Part shown: positions 45,017 to 54,158 of the stretch, in pieces
How positions within the stretch are numbered: the stretch's first letter is position 1
Layout of the letters: the number at the start of each line of letters is the position of its first letter
NCBI GenBank assembly: GCA_017547175.1
Contig: JAFYQI010000006.1
Location: 231,175-295,174, forward strand
Origin: Alistipes sp.
GTDB taxonomy: Bacteria > Bacteroidota > Bacteroidia > Bacteroidales > Rikenellaceae
DNA length: 64,000 nt
Reading direction: 5' to 3'
Position numbers and translations under genes: made by a program
The notes under the pieces: model-generated
Database searches by the model: none
The model's input: only the letters and a program-made list of their open reading frames with translations
Told to the model about the DNA's origin: nothing

Positions 45017-45484
45017 TTACGCCGTCAGTTCATCCAGCAGGTTGCGACACCCCTCCTCGAGCAGATCCAGCACAATCTCAAAACCCTCACGACCTTCGTA
45101 GTAGGGGTCGGGGACGTAGCTGTAGCGCGAAGAGTGGAAGAATTCGCGCATGCGATAGATTTTTTGTGCAAGTTCGCGCGAGGGGGCCAGGCGGTGTACA
45201 TCCTCGTAGTTGTAGTCGTCCATGACGATGATACGGTCAAAACGCTCGAAATCCGCCTCACGAATCTGACGGGCGCTGTGCGTGAGCTCAATGCCGCGTG
45301 CCGAAGCGGCGCGACGCATGCGTGGATCGGCCAACTCGCCCGTGTGTCCGGCATAGGTGCCTGCCGAATCGATTTCGATCTGCTCGGTGAGCCCGCGTCG
45401 AATGACTAAATCGCGCATAATGCCTTCAGCGGCCGGCGATCGGCAGATGTTACCGAGGCAGACAAACAATATTTTTTGTTTCAT
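45017..45484 (-). CDS. low-molecular-weight protein tyrosine phosphatase
   Basis: 155 residues, the usual family size. The P-loop FVCLGNICRSP has nucleophile Cys9 and Arg15 near the N-terminus, and the general acid Asp lies in VPDPYYEG (near residue 124). MDDYNYEDV and DSAGTYAGHTGELADPR are family landmarks. These enzymes dephosphorylate tyrosine kinases of capsule synthesis, arginine phosphates or other targets; no kinase lies nearby. It is 20 bases downstream of the PorV/PorQ-like gene, so the two are probably co-transcribed. Confidence 0.94.
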   Translation of the reverse strand: MKQKILFVCLGNICRSPAAEGIMRDLVIRRGLTEQIEIDSAGTYAGHTGELADPRMRRAASARGIELTHSARQIREADFERFDRIIVMDDYNYEDVHRLAPSRELAQKIYRMREFFHSSRYSYVPDPYYEGREGFEIVLDLLEEGCRNLLDELTA

Positions 45485-45504
45485 GTTTTTCGTGAGCTGT
45501 GTAA

Positions 45505-46380
45505 TTAAAAATCCAAACCGAAGCTAATGCTGTAGGTGTTATACAGCGGGCTCTGTTTTTCGGCGAATAGGTATGCAAAATCGACGCGCAGATGCAGGAA
45601 GCGCACACCGGCACCAACAGCTCCGTATGAAGGGTTGAACGTGCCCTTTTCGCCGATATGATAACCTGCACGCAACTGAATGAGCTGCATGAGATTATAC
45701 TCGGCACCTAAAGCTGCTTCAAATCCACGTGCAGCCTTCGGCGAGAAGCTATAACCGAGGTCGGCGCCGACAGTTAATTGGTGCTGATCCGAGAAGAAGG
45801 TCTCGATGGCGGCACCCGCCTTAAAAGCCATGGGAAGATGGTAATCCGCCTCCCCGAAAAAGCCCCCTAAATTCGATAGTTTGGCACCCACGCGGAGGGT
45901 AGAATAGTGCTCCCAAGCGAGGGGCTTTACATAAGCTGCTGCCAGATCGAAAGCCAAGGCGTCGGCTTTCAACGCTGGACGCTTGATGTGCGTATAGCGA
46001 CCCACGAGCGCCAACGAGAGCTGCTCACCTACGCGGTATGTATAGCCCACGTCGAATGCCGTGTCGTTGTTGGCCTTCTCGCGCAGGTATTGACGCCATC
46101 CGGCTTGAATCGTACTCTTCATGCCCATGCGCCAATAGCCCGACAGACCGTAGTAGTCGAAGTCAGCCTGTCCGTAATAAGAGGCAGAGAGCTTTGCCGG
46201 CGAGAGCGTGAAGGCAGTCATGGCCGCATTGTTAAAGAGGGTGTGCGCGTCGTTTGTCGAGGACATGGCAACACCGCCCATGCCGAGCACCTGGGCATCC
46301 ATGGTGGGCATGGCCGACTCTTGGGCAGCAAGTGTCGAGCAGCACAAGAGTGCAAAAAGGGTAATCAAAGTCTGTTTCAT
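45505..46380 (-). CDS. PorV/PorQ family outer-membrane protein
   Basis: 291 residues with a signal peptide (about 1-19, STLAAQ). The mature N-terminus AQVLGMGGVAMSSTNDAHTLFNNAA matches the FadL-like hatch sequence of PorV/PorQ proteins, which take part in type IX secretion or act as outer-membrane porins. The rest is a beta barrel ending SISFGLDF with a terminal Phe. The ATG is only a few bases from the -7 element at 46386, so the message may be almost leaderless. Confidence 0.82.
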   Translation of the reverse strand: MKQTLITLFALLCCSTLAAQESAMPTMDAQVLGMGGVAMSSTNDAHTLFNNAAMTAFTLSPAKLSASYYGQADFDYYGLSGYWRMGMKSTIQAGWRQYLREKANNDTAFDVGYTYRVGEQLSLALVGRYTHIKRPALKADALAFDLAAAYVKPLAWEHYSTLRVGAKLSNLGGFFGEADYHLPMAFKAGAAIETFFSDQHQLTVGADLGYSFSPKAARGFEAALGAEYNLMQLIQLRAGYHIGEKGTFNPSYGAVGAGVRFLHLRVDFAYLFAEKQSPLYNTYSISFGLDF

Positions 46381-46385
46381 CGTTA

Positions 46386-46393
46386 CAAATATA
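46386..46393 (-). promoter_or_regulatory. -7 element of the PorV/PorQ-like gene
   Basis: TATATTTG on the minus strand, five bases before the ATG. Transcription would start at or within a few bases of the start codon if this element is used. No clear -33 partner; a tandem repeat starts here. Confidence 0.55.
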
Positions 46394-46558
46394 GCAACAA
46401 CGAGCGAGAAATATTCAAACTTGTTTGGATATTTATCACAGCGAGTGCAAAAATATTCGAGCTTTAGCTCAAATTAGCAACAACGAGCGAGAAATATTCA
46501 AACTTGTTTGGATATTTATCACAGCGAGTGCAAAATATTCGAGCTTAAGCTTAAATAT
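46393..46558. repeat. 83-base tandem repeat between the PorV/PorQ-like gene and glyA
   Basis: Two copies of an 83-base unit (46393-46475 and 46476-about 46557) are almost identical over the first 60 bases, with one base missing and a few changes at the end of the second. Each unit contains AAATATTCAAAC against GTTTGGATATTT, an inverted repeat with one mismatch, and a smaller hairpin near GAGCTTTAGCTC. The remaining gap to glyA (46559-46689) is AT-rich with only promoter-like sequence. Confidence 0.9.
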
Positions 46559-46643
46559 AGTAAAAAGCGAGCCGTAAAATGCCAAAGTATGAAAATCTTT
46601 GCTAAAAAAATGCTTAGAATATCTAAAATTGCATTTTCCTTTG

Positions 46644-46651
46644 TATATTTG
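46644..46651 (+). promoter_or_regulatory. putative -7 element of glyA
   Basis: TATATTTG, 38 bases before the glyA ATG, in an AT-rich leader. No TTTG at exactly 19 bases upstream. Confidence 0.55.
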
Positions 46652-46689
46652 AATCTTGGAAAAAACAAATAACCCCAAATAACAACACA

Positions 46690-47982
46690 ATGAAAAAAGA
46701 CACGCTTGTTTTTGATCTGATTGGTCGTGAACGCAACCGTCAGATGCACGGCATCGAGTTGATTGCTTCGGAGAACTTCGTGAGCGACCAGGTCATGGAG
46801 GCCATGGGCTCGGTTTTGACGAATAAGTACGCCGAGGGTTATCCTGCAGCACGCTACTACGGCGGTTGCGAGGTGGTCGATGAGGTTGAGAAGCTCGCTA
46901 TCGAGCGCATCTGCAAACTCTATGGTGCAGAGTATGCCAACGTGCAGCCCCACTCGGGTGCACAAGCCAACATGGCCGTATTCTTTGCCGTGATGCAGCC
47001 CGGTGATACCTTTATGGGTCTTGATCTGGCTCACGGTGGTCACCTCTCGCACGGTTCGCTGGTAAACTTCTCGGGTAAATATTTCAAGGCCGTTGGTTAT
47101 CAGCTCGACGAGGCTACCGGTACGATCGATTACGACAAGATGGAGGCTTTGGCTATCGAGTGCAAGCCCAAACTGATCGTGGGTGGTGCTTCGGCTTACT
47201 CGCGTGAGTGGGATTACAAGCGCATGCGTGAGATCGCCGATAAGGTGGGCGCGCTGTTGATGATCGATATGGCTCACACGGCCGGTCTGATTGCTGCTGG
47301 CCTGCTGGAGAACCCCGTAAAGTATGCACACTTCGTTACCTCGACGACCCATAAGACGCTGCGCGGTCCGCGTGGTGGTATCATCCTCATGGGCGAAGAT
47401 TTTGACAATCCGTGGGGTCAGACCACGCCGAAGGGTGTCGTGAAGAAGATGTCGCAGATTCTCAATTCGGCCGTATTCCCCGGCATTCAGGGTGGTCCGT
47501 TGGAGCATGTGATTGCAGCGAAAGCTGTCGCTTTTGGTGAGGCACTGGATCCGAGTTATGTGGAGTATCAGACGCAGGTGCGTAAGAACGCTCAAGCCAT
47601 GTCTGAAGCCTTCGTGAAGCGTGGCTATAAGATTGTGTCGGGCGGTACGGATAACCACCTGATGCTGGTTGACCTGCGCACGAAATTCCCCGAGCTGACG
47701 GGTAAGCTGGCCGAGAAGTGCCTCGTGGCTGCCGACATCACGACCAACAAGAACATGGTGCCGTTTGATTCGCGTTCGGCCTTCCAGACCTCGGGTCTGC
47801 GCTTTGGTACGCCCGCTATCACGACGCGTGGTCTGAAGGAGGATCAGATGGACTACATCGTGGAGTTGATCGACCGTGTATTGCACGATCCCGAGAATGA
47901 GGAGAATATCGCCGCCGTACGCAAGGATGTGAACGCCTTGATGGCGAATTATCCGCTCTTCGCTTGGTCGTATAAAGCATAG
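46690..47982 (+). CDS. glyA: serine hydroxymethyltransferase
   Basis: 430 residues. [24 protein letters not shown] at the N-terminus, [14 protein letters not shown] near residue 52, [17 protein letters not shown] near 97, and the PLP lysine in [15 protein letters not shown] (near 230) are canonical. The enzyme converts serine and tetrahydrofolate to glycine and methylene-tetrahydrofolate, the main source of one-carbon units. Codon bias suggests high expression. It has its own promoter and terminator. Confidence 0.97.
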   Translation: MKKDTLVFDLIGRERNRQMHGIELIASENFVSDQVMEAMGSVLTNKYAEGYPAARYYGGCEVVDEVEKLAIERICKLYGAEYANVQPHSGAQANMAVFFAVMQPGDTFMGLDLAHGGHLSHGSLVNFSGKYFKAVGYQLDEATGTIDYDKMEALAIECKPKLIVGGASAYSREWDYKRMREIADKVGALLMIDMAHTAGLIAAGLLENPVKYAHFVTSTTHKTLRGPRGGIILMGEDFDNPWGQTTPKGVVKKMSQILNSAVFPGIQGGPLEHVIAAKAVAFGEALDPSYVEYQTQVRKNAQAMSEAFVKRGYKIVSGGTDNHLMLVDLRTKFPELTGKLAEKCLVAADITTNKNMVPFDSRSAFQTSGLRFGTPAITTRGLKEDQMDYIVELIDRVLHDPENEENIAAVRKDVNALMANYPLFAWSYKA

Positions 47983-47994
47983 AAATTGTATAGA

Positions 47995-48031
47995 GAAGGG
48001 CGTTAGGAAATCTCCTTACGCCCTTTTTTTA
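47995..48031 (+). terminator. terminator of glyA
   Basis: AAGGGCGTTAGG pairs with CCTTACGCCCTT around AAATCT, with one mismatch, followed by T5 or more. It is 16 bases before the start of the DUF2461 gene, so that gene may depend on read-through. Confidence 0.88.
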
Positions 48032-48046
48032 GCTCAAGAATCGAAG

Positions 48047-48748
48047 ATGACAAGTAACGAACTTCGGGAAGCAATGGACTTCCTGCGCGAACTGGCTGCT
48101 AATAACTGCAAGCCGTGGATGGATCAAAATCGCGATCGCTATAAACTCCATCGTGGTCGCTTTGAACGCTATGTCGAGGAGTTAGTGGATCGTATTACCT
48201 CCTTTGATCCGTCTGTTGCGGGCCTTAAGGCCAAGGATTGCACCTATCGTATGAATCGCGACATCCGCTTTTCGGTCGATAAGTCGCCCTACAAGACCCA
48301 CTTCAGCGCCTTTATCGCTCCGCGAGGTAAGAATTCGGGTATGGCGGGGTACTACCTCCATCTCGAACCGGCCGTGGAGGGAAGTTCGATGATCGGCCAT
48401 TCGATCTTGGCAGTGGGTGATGTTTGTTTTCCGCCTGCCATTCTGCGTAGTGTACGTGAGGAGATTCTCGACAATGGCGCTCTGATGTTACGAAACATCG
48501 CTGCCGCCAAAGGTTTTCGTATTGACACAGCGGGGAGCTTGAAACGTGTTCCGACGGGATTCCCGAGCGGCACGCCTTATGATGAACTACTCAAGCTGAA
48601 GGATCACTGCCTGGTTTTGGATCTGGAGGAGGAAGAACTCTATGCACCCGATTTTACAGAGCAGATGATAGCCTGTTTTCGATCTGCAAAACCTTATCTT
48701 GATCAATTGAACCGAGCTATTGCATACGGCTACGAAGAGATGATGTAA
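48047..48748 (+). CDS. DUF2461 family protein
   Basis: 233 residues. MDFLRELAANNCKPWMDQNRDRY, RMNRDIRFSVDKSPYKTHFSAFI and GYYLHLEP are the conserved DUF2461 blocks. The family is widespread and uncharacterised; no catalytic motif is known. It has no signal peptide and is probably cytoplasmic. It lies between the glyA terminator and a shared terminator with the GH3 gene. Confidence 0.92.
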   Translation: MTSNELREAMDFLRELAANNCKPWMDQNRDRYKLHRGRFERYVEELVDRITSFDPSVAGLKAKDCTYRMNRDIRFSVDKSPYKTHFSAFIAPRGKNSGMAGYYLHLEPAVEGSSMIGHSILAVGDVCFPPAILRSVREEILDNGALMLRNIAAAKGFRIDTAGSLKRVPTGFPSGTPYDELLKLKDHCLVLDLEEEELYAPDFTEQMIACFRSAKPYLDQLNRAIAYGYEEMM

Positions 48749-48753
48749 AATAG

Positions 48754-48795
48754 AAAGGGGCTGCTCAACTTTCTTGTTGAAAAGCCCCTTGTTTT
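48754..48795. terminator. bidirectional terminator between DUF2461 and GH3 genes
   Basis: AAAGGGGCT pairs with AGCCCCTT, with an inner CAAC/GTTG pairing around TTTCTT, followed by GTTTTA. It resembles in layout the terminators at 5069 and 23158. Confidence 0.85.
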
Positions 48796-51169
48796 ATTCG
48801 TGTTCTACCACCTCAAATTCGCCCCGCAGGCGTATATCTTTTGACGAAGCGCCCACCTGCACCTCGAAGCGTCCCGGCTCAACCACAAAGCGGTTTTCTC
48901 GATTCCAAAGCCCCATATCGTGCTCATCGAGCTCAAAGACCACCTCGCGACTTTCTCCCGGTGAGAGCGTGATGCGCTCAAAGCCACGCAATACCTGCAC
49001 GTAGGTCGTCACACTGCTGTAGCAATCGTTTAGATAGAGTTGCACCACCTCGTCACCCGTGCGATCACCCGTATTGGTGATTGTGCAGCGTACCTCGACC
49101 TGCTCGCCTGCCGAAATTTGCTTGCGGTTGATCTGTAGGTTGCTGTAGCCGAATGTGGTGTAGCTCAAACCATAACCAAAGGGGTAGAGCGCACCCGCAA
49201 CTGAACTTTCGCTCGCAACATCTACGCCAGGCTTGAAGGGGAAGGCGTAGGGGAGTTGTCCGACACTTTTTGGGAAGGTGACCGCCAATTTTCCACCGGG
49301 ATTATAGTCGCCAAAGAGCGCCTCGGCAATCGCAAGGCCCATCTTCTCACCGCCAAACCAGGCGTGCAGAATGGAGGGTACCGTAGCCTTCGCATAGTTA
49401 ATGGCAGCTGCGCGACCATCCACCAACACCAACACCACGGGCTTGCCGGTTGCAACGATCGCTTTGAGCAGTCGCTCCTGATGGCCGGGCAGACGCAGGT
49501 CGGTACGCGAACGACTCTCCTTAACGGTTCGCTCCGAGCCACCCAGCACTACAACGGCCACTTCCGAAAGTTTGGCCGCCTGCACCGCCTCATCGATCAG
49601 ACGCAGCTCATCGTCCGAAAGCGGGAACTCCAAAATCTCGCTCTCGGGGTAGTGCTCATCGATAATTTCGCACCCTTTGGCATACCGAATTTCGGTGTGG
49701 GGCAATCGGCGATGCAATCCCTCCAGTGGGGTGATGATAGACGGATTGGCAGGGCCGTAACGGCAAATCAGTTCCTTGACCTCGTCGGCGTTGGGACCAA
49801 TCACGGCCAGCGATTTCAGTGTATCACTTAACGGCAACAGCGCCCCTTCATTTTTGAGCAGAACAAGTGCTTGGCGAGCTGCCTCGAGAGCTAAAGTTTG
49901 ATGTGTTTCGGAGTGCACCACGCGCTCGGCCTCGGCGCCATCACCCACATAGGGGTTATCGAAAAGCCCCAGTCCGAATTTCACACGCAGAATATCGCGC
50001 ACACGGCTATCGATCGTCGCCTCTGAGACGAGCCCTTCGGTCACGGCACGGCGTAAGGGGAGGATGAAGTCGGCCGGTGGGGTGAAGTTCGTGCGCACGT
50101 TCAATCCCGCATTGACCGCCTCGGCCACCATCTCCTCGTCACGCTCCACGATGCGGTGCTTAGTCTTGATGTACTCCACAGCCTCGCTGTCAGAAACCAC
50201 ATAACCGCGAAACCCCCACTGCTCACGCAACAGATGAGTCAGGAAGTAGGGATTTCCCGTAACGGGGATGCCGTCGTAGTCGTTGTAGGAACTCATCACG
50301 CCCAGTGCACCCGCCTCCTGAAAGGCGACGCGGAAGGGCTCGAGGTAGAGCGTGTGCATCTCGCGTGGTGCCACCTTCGGATCGGTGCGCGTGTCGCCAT
50401 CACGACCACCCACGGGGATGCTGTAGACGCCAAAATGTTTGGGCGTAGCAACTAGACCTGCCTCCTGCAGACCCTGAATCATCTCACGCCCCAGCTCCGA
50501 AACTAGGTAGGGCTCCTCGCCATAGCACTCCACGACACGACCCCAGCGCGGATCCTGCGCCAGGTCAAGAATCGGTGCATAGATATTCGTGTAGCCCAAC
50601 GCGCGTGCTTCGGTAGCCTCGGCACGGGCAATCTGGGCAATCAGCTGGCGGTTCCAGGTGGCACCCTGGGCACTTTGAGCGGGGAAAGCCGTGGCGCGGT
50701 CGTGGCACAAACCGCGAATACCCTCGTTCGTGAAATCGACCGGAATACCCAGACGTGTCTCCTCGACAAACCAGCGTTGCACGGCATGGCGCGCCTCGAC
50801 CGAGTGGGTGTAGGGGAACGAGTAGGCCGAGCGGAATTTACCCAAGCCGTTGTGTTGCTCGTCGATGTTGCCGATGCCATCCTTCCACACCTCGTTGTGC
50901 CAGGCCTCGGTGGGAAGCGGATCTTTCAACACGCGTCCGCTGCCGTAGAGAGTGGCCATCTGTGCCGTCTTCTCATCGAGGGTCATCTGCTGCAAGAGAT
51001 CCTCCACGCGGCGCTCAATCGGCTGTGTGGGGTCTTCGTAGAGATCCTTGCGGCCGTTTTTGTTTAGATCAATCCATCCGGCGTGGTAAATATCATTGTG
51101 GGCAGGTTGTGCTACGGACACCGAAAGCGTCGTTAGCAACACACCCATAAGCAGACAAAAGCGTTTCAT
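48794..51169 (-). CDS. glycoside hydrolase family 3 enzyme, secreted
   Basis: 791 residues from the ATG at 51169, which gives a signal peptide (MKRFCLLMGVLLTTLSVSVA); the longer frame to 51247 has no family sequence and crosses a terminator. A short DLNKNGRKDLYEDP segment precedes the catalytic domain. The nucleophile is Asp327 in VVSDSEAVEY; KHFGVYSIPVGGRDG carries the conserved KH. The sandwich domain and fibronectin III-like domain (from about 680) follow. Likely a beta-glucosidase or beta-xylosidase. It is a different type from the GH3 at 9080. Eight C lie directly before the ATG. Confidence 0.9.
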   Translation of the reverse strand: MKRFCLLMGVLLTTLSVSVAQPAHNDIYHAGWIDLNKNGRKDLYEDPTQPIERRVEDLLQQMTLDEKTAQMATLYGSGRVLKDPLPTEAWHNEVWKDGIGNIDEQHNGLGKFRSAYSFPYTHSVEARHAVQRWFVEETRLGIPVDFTNEGIRGLCHDRATAFPAQSAQGATWNRQLIAQIARAEATEARALGYTNIYAPILDLAQDPRWGRVVECYGEEPYLVSELGREMIQGLQEAGLVATPKHFGVYSIPVGGRDGDTRTDPKVAPREMHTLYLEPFRVAFQEAGALGVMSSYNDYDGIPVTGNPYFLTHLLREQWGFRGYVVSDSEAVEYIKTKHRIVERDEEMVAEAVNAGLNVRTNFTPPADFILPLRRAVTEGLVSEATIDSRVRDILRVKFGLGLFDNPYVGDGAEAERVVHSETHQTLALEAARQALVLLKNEGALLPLSDTLKSLAVIGPNADEVKELICRYGPANPSIITPLEGLHRRLPHTEIRYAKGCEIIDEHYPESEILEFPLSDDELRLIDEAVQAAKLSEVAVVVLGGSERTVKESRSRTDLRLPGHQERLLKAIVATGKPVVLVLVDGRAAAINYAKATVPSILHAWFGGEKMGLAIAEALFGDYNPGGKLAVTFPKSVGQLPYAFPFKPGVDVASESSVAGALYPFGYGLSYTTFGYSNLQINRKQISAGEQVEVRCTITNTGDRTGDEVVQLYLNDCYSSVTTYVQVLRGFERITLSPGESREVVFELDEHDMGLWNRENRFVVEPGRFEVQVGASSKDIRLRGEFEVVEHE

Positions 51170-51170
51170 T

Positions 51171-51200
51171 GGGGGGGGATTTTCAGTTTTTACAAAGGTA
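51171..51200 (-). promoter_or_regulatory. leader of the GH3 gene: -7 element and C8 tract before the start
   Basis: On the minus strand TACCTTTG (plus 51193-51200) is followed by a short leader ending in a run of eight C (51171-51178) and then AATG. The tract sits where a ribosome binding site would be. Confidence 0.6.
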
Positions 51201-51217
51201 ATACTTTCTTGCAAAAA

Positions 51218-51255
51218 CAAAAAGAGTTGATGGTCATTCACCATCAACTCTTTTT
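51218..51255 (-). terminator. terminator of the M20 dipeptidase gene
   Basis: AAAAGAGTTGATGGT pairs perfectly with ACCATCAACTCTTTT around a five-base loop, with T-runs on both sides. Confidence 0.92.
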
Positions 51256-51277
51256 TCTCGCAGTTGTCTTGTGTCGG

Positions 51278-52639
51278 CTACTCGGCGAAATACTTATAGA
51301 AATAAGGAATCGTCTCCACGCCCTTATAGAACTGGTGCAGGCCATAGCTCTCGTTGGGCGAGTGGATGGCATCCTCCGAAAGACCGAAGCCGATCAAGAG
51401 CGACTTGATGCCCAGGATGGCCTCAAAACCGCTGATGATGGGAATCGAGCCTCCCGAATAGAAGGGGAGGGGTTTCTTGCCAAAGGTGGCCACGATGGCC
51501 TTCTCGGCAGCCTTGTAGGCAGGCATGTCGGTCGGAGCTACGTAGGGCTGACCGCCATGCAGTGACTTCACGACCACCTTTACGCTCTTCGGCGCGATGG
51601 CCTTGAAGTGCTTCTCAAAGAGCTTGGCAATCTCCTTGTGGTCCTGATCGGGCACCAGGCGCATCGAGATCTTGGCCGAGGCCTTCGACGGGATGACCGT
51701 CTTCGTACCCTCGCCAATATAACCGCCCCAAATACCGTTTACGTCGAGCGAAGGACGTACACCCGTGCGCTCGATGGTCGTATAACCGGCCTCGCCCTCG
51801 ACAGCACCAATCTCCAGTGCCTTCTTGTACTTCTTGAGGCAGAAGGGAGCCTTGTTGAAGGCCTTGCGCTCGGCGGGAGTGAGCTCACGCACCTTGTCGT
51901 AGAAGCCCGGAATCGTAACGCGACCCTCGTCGTCCACCAACTGGTTAATCAGGCGTGCCAGCACGTTGGCAGGATTGGCCACGGCACCACCAAAGAGACC
52001 CGAGTGCAGATCCTTGTTTGGACCCGTTACCTCGACCTCCATGTAGGCCAAACCGCGCAGACCACACGTGATCGAAGGTTGATCCATCGAGATCATCGAG
52101 GTATCCGACACGAGGATAATATCGGCCTTGAGGAGTTTCTTATTCTTGGCGCAGAAGCCGTAGAGGCTGGGCGAACCGATTTCCTCCTCGCCCTCGAGCA
52201 TAAACTTTACGTTGCAGGGCAGTGAATCGGTGGCGCAGAGCGCCTCGAATGCCTTGGCGTGCATAAAGAGCTGACCCTTGTCATCATCGGCACCACGGCC
52301 CCAGATACGGCCATCTTTTACAACAGGCTCAAAGGGCTCGGTGTTCCACTCCTCCTTCGGATCCACGGGCATCACGTCGTAGTGACCATACACGAGCACT
52401 GTCTTGGCCTTCGGGTCGATGATCTTCTCGGCATAAACTACCGGATTGCCCTCCGTGGGCATCACCTCTGCGCGGTCGGCACCCGACTTTACGAGCGAGG
52501 CGGCCAGCCACTCGGCGCAACGCACCATGTCGGGCTTGTGAGCCGCTACAGCGCTGATCGACGGGATGCGCAACAGCTCGAACAATTCCTCGAGGAAACG
52601 CTCTTTGTTGGCTTCAATATAGGCTTGTACTTTTTCCAT
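51278..52639 (-). CDS. M20 family dipeptidase
   Basis: 453 residues without a signal peptide. Metal and catalytic motifs are in order: LVYGHYDVMPVDP (His and Asp, near 82-94), GRGADDDKGQ (bridging Asp, near 115), MLEGEEEIGSPS (Glu pair, near 148), and a C-terminal His in EDAIHSPNE. The inserted dimerisation domain (about 190-370) is complete. It should hydrolyse dipeptides in the cytoplasm with two zinc ions. It lies 13 bases after glmM and shares its transcript. Confidence 0.92.
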   Translation of the reverse strand: MEKVQAYIEANKERFLEELFELLRIPSISAVAAHKPDMVRCAEWLAASLVKSGADRAEVMPTEGNPVVYAEKIIDPKAKTVLVYGHYDVMPVDPKEEWNTEPFEPVVKDGRIWGRGADDDKGQLFMHAKAFEALCATDSLPCNVKFMLEGEEEIGSPSLYGFCAKNKKLLKADIILVSDTSMISMDQPSITCGLRGLAYMEVEVTGPNKDLHSGLFGGAVANPANVLARLINQLVDDEGRVTIPGFYDKVRELTPAERKAFNKAPFCLKKYKKALEIGAVEGEAGYTTIERTGVRPSLDVNGIWGGYIGEGTKTVIPSKASAKISMRLVPDQDHKEIAKLFEKHFKAIAPKSVKVVVKSLHGGQPYVAPTDMPAYKAAEKAIVATFGKKPLPFYSGGSIPIISGFEAILGIKSLLIGFGLSEDAIHSPNESYGLHQFYKGVETIPYFYKYFAE

Positions 52640-52652
52640 ATAGATATAGATG

Positions 52653-54044
52653 TTATAGGTTGCAAATTGTTTTGATTTCGGTTATGAAACGCTCAGCCAA
52701 GGCATCGGCTTCGGCCTGCGATTTTGCCTCCGTATAGACGCGGATAATAGGCTCGGTGTTCGACTTTCTGAGGTGTACCCAGTTCTCTTTAAAGTCAATT
52801 TTTACACCGTCGATATCGGTTACATTCTCAGACAAGTAACGCTCCTTCATTTCAACCAATACTTTATCTACGTTGATGGCGGGCGTCAGCTCGATTTTGT
52901 TCTTCGATGCGAAGTAGGCGGGAAGCTCCTCGCGCAGTTTCGACATGCTCTTCTGCATCGTCGAGAACCAGCTCAGGAAGAGGGCTACACCGACCAAGGC
53001 ATCGCGACCGTAGTGCAGCTCGGGATAGATCACGCCGCCGTTGCCTTCGCCACCGATTACGGCGCCCACCTCCTTCATCTTCGTCACGACATTTACCTCG
53101 CCCACAGCGGCTGCCGTATAGCTGCCACCCAGAGCCTCGGTTACGTCACGCAGAGCTCGCGACGAAGAGAGGTTTGATACCGTGGCACCGGCACCATAGA
53201 CCGACAAGATATACTTCGCAACGGCTACGAGCGTGTACTCCTCACCAAACATCACGCCGTTCTCCATGATGAAGGCCAGACGATCTACGTCGGGGTCAAC
53301 CACGACGCCCAGGTCAGCCTTTTCGCGCACCACAGCCTCGCAAATCTCGGTCAGATTCTCGGCCAGAGGCTCGGGATTGTGGGCAAACTCACCAGTCGGA
53401 TCGCAGTTCAGCTCAACTACCTCGCAGCCCAACTCGCGGAGCAATTTTGGAATCACAACGCCACCCACCGAGTTTACAGCATCGACCACCACGCGGAATT
53501 TGCGAGCCTTCACGGCCTCTACATCTACGCCCTTAAGTTTCAGCACCTGTGCAATGTGCTCGTCGTTGAAATCCGAAGCCTCCTCCACCTTGCCGATGGC
53601 ATCAATGGCGGGGTAGTTGTAAGAGAGTTCTTCGGCCAACTCCAATACGCGTTTACCCTCGGCATCGGAGAGGAATTCACCATCGCTATTGAGTAGCTTA
53701 AGAGCATTCCATTGGCGGGGATTGTGCGATGCCGTAATAATGATACCGCCGTCAGCTTTTTTGGTGATCACAGCCATCTCTGTTCCCGGAGTGGTGCAGA
53801 GGCCTACGTCGATTACATCGGCACCCGAGGCGAGGAGTGTGCCCACCACCAGGTCGCGTACCAATTCGCCCGAGAGGCGGGCGTCGCGACCAACGACAAT
53901 GCGAATTTTGCTTTTCGAGGTGCGTTCGGCTATCAGACGCGTGTAGGCAGTTGTGAATTTTACGACATCGATCGGAGTCAGATTTTCGCCTTGTGAGCCT
54001 CCGATTGTGCCACGGATACCCGATATGGATTTAATGAGTGTCAT
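52653..54044 (-). CDS. glmM: phosphoglucosamine mutase
   Basis: 463 residues of the phosphohexomutase family. The phosphoserine loop is in GIIITASHNPRQWNALK (near 98-114), the magnesium loop is DPDVDRLAF (near 240), the sugar loop GEGNGGVIYPELHYGRDA (near 322), and the phosphate-binding RKSNTEPIIRVY lies at the C-terminus. The start MTLIKSISGIRGT is typical. It converts glucosamine-6-phosphate to glucosamine-1-phosphate for peptidoglycan and lipopolysaccharide. Some relatives act on mannose phosphates, so minor uncertainty remains. Confidence 0.9.
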   Translation of the reverse strand: MTLIKSISGIRGTIGGSQGENLTPIDVVKFTTAYTRLIAERTSKSKIRIVVGRDARLSGELVRDLVVGTLLASGADVIDVGLCTTPGTEMAVITKKADGGIIITASHNPRQWNALKLLNSDGEFLSDAEGKRVLELAEELSYNYPAIDAIGKVEEASDFNDEHIAQVLKLKGVDVEAVKARKFRVVVDAVNSVGGVVIPKLLRELGCEVVELNCDPTGEFAHNPEPLAENLTEICEAVVREKADLGVVVDPDVDRLAFIMENGVMFGEEYTLVAVAKYILSVYGAGATVSNLSSSRALRDVTEALGGSYTAAAVGEVNVVTKMKEVGAVIGGEGNGGVIYPELHYGRDALVGVALFLSWFSTMQKSMSKLREELPAYFASKNKIELTPAINVDKVLVEMKERYLSENVTDIDGVKIDFKENWVHLRKSNTEPIIRVYTEAKSQAEADALAERFITEIKTICNL

Positions 54045-54095
54045 GCTGGAAAAACAGGTTGATACTTATATAATATGATTTTTTGCGCTGTTTGT

Positions 54096-54126
54096 TTTGT
54101 TATTCGAGGTAAAATTACTACTTTTA
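54096..54126 (+). promoter_or_regulatory. promoter of the nucleoside phosphorylase gene and the dnaN run
   Basis: TTTG at 54096-54099, 19 bases, TACTTTTA at 54119-54126. The -7 element overlaps the in-frame ATG at 54126, which therefore cannot be the start codon for this transcript; the ATG at 54159 fits. Confidence 0.6.
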
Positions 54127-54158
54127 TGCCAAATATAAAAATAAAAAAACGACTTTCA

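Noticed and set aside
46519..47886. Long open frame antisense to glyA (455 codons)
   Set aside because: It mirrors the codon pattern of a highly expressed gene on the other strand, has a low-complexity His/Arg-rich translation, and no family sequence.
46690..48748. glyA and DUF2461 as one operon
   Set aside because: A strong terminator lies between them, so co-transcription would need read-through; they are reported as separate units.
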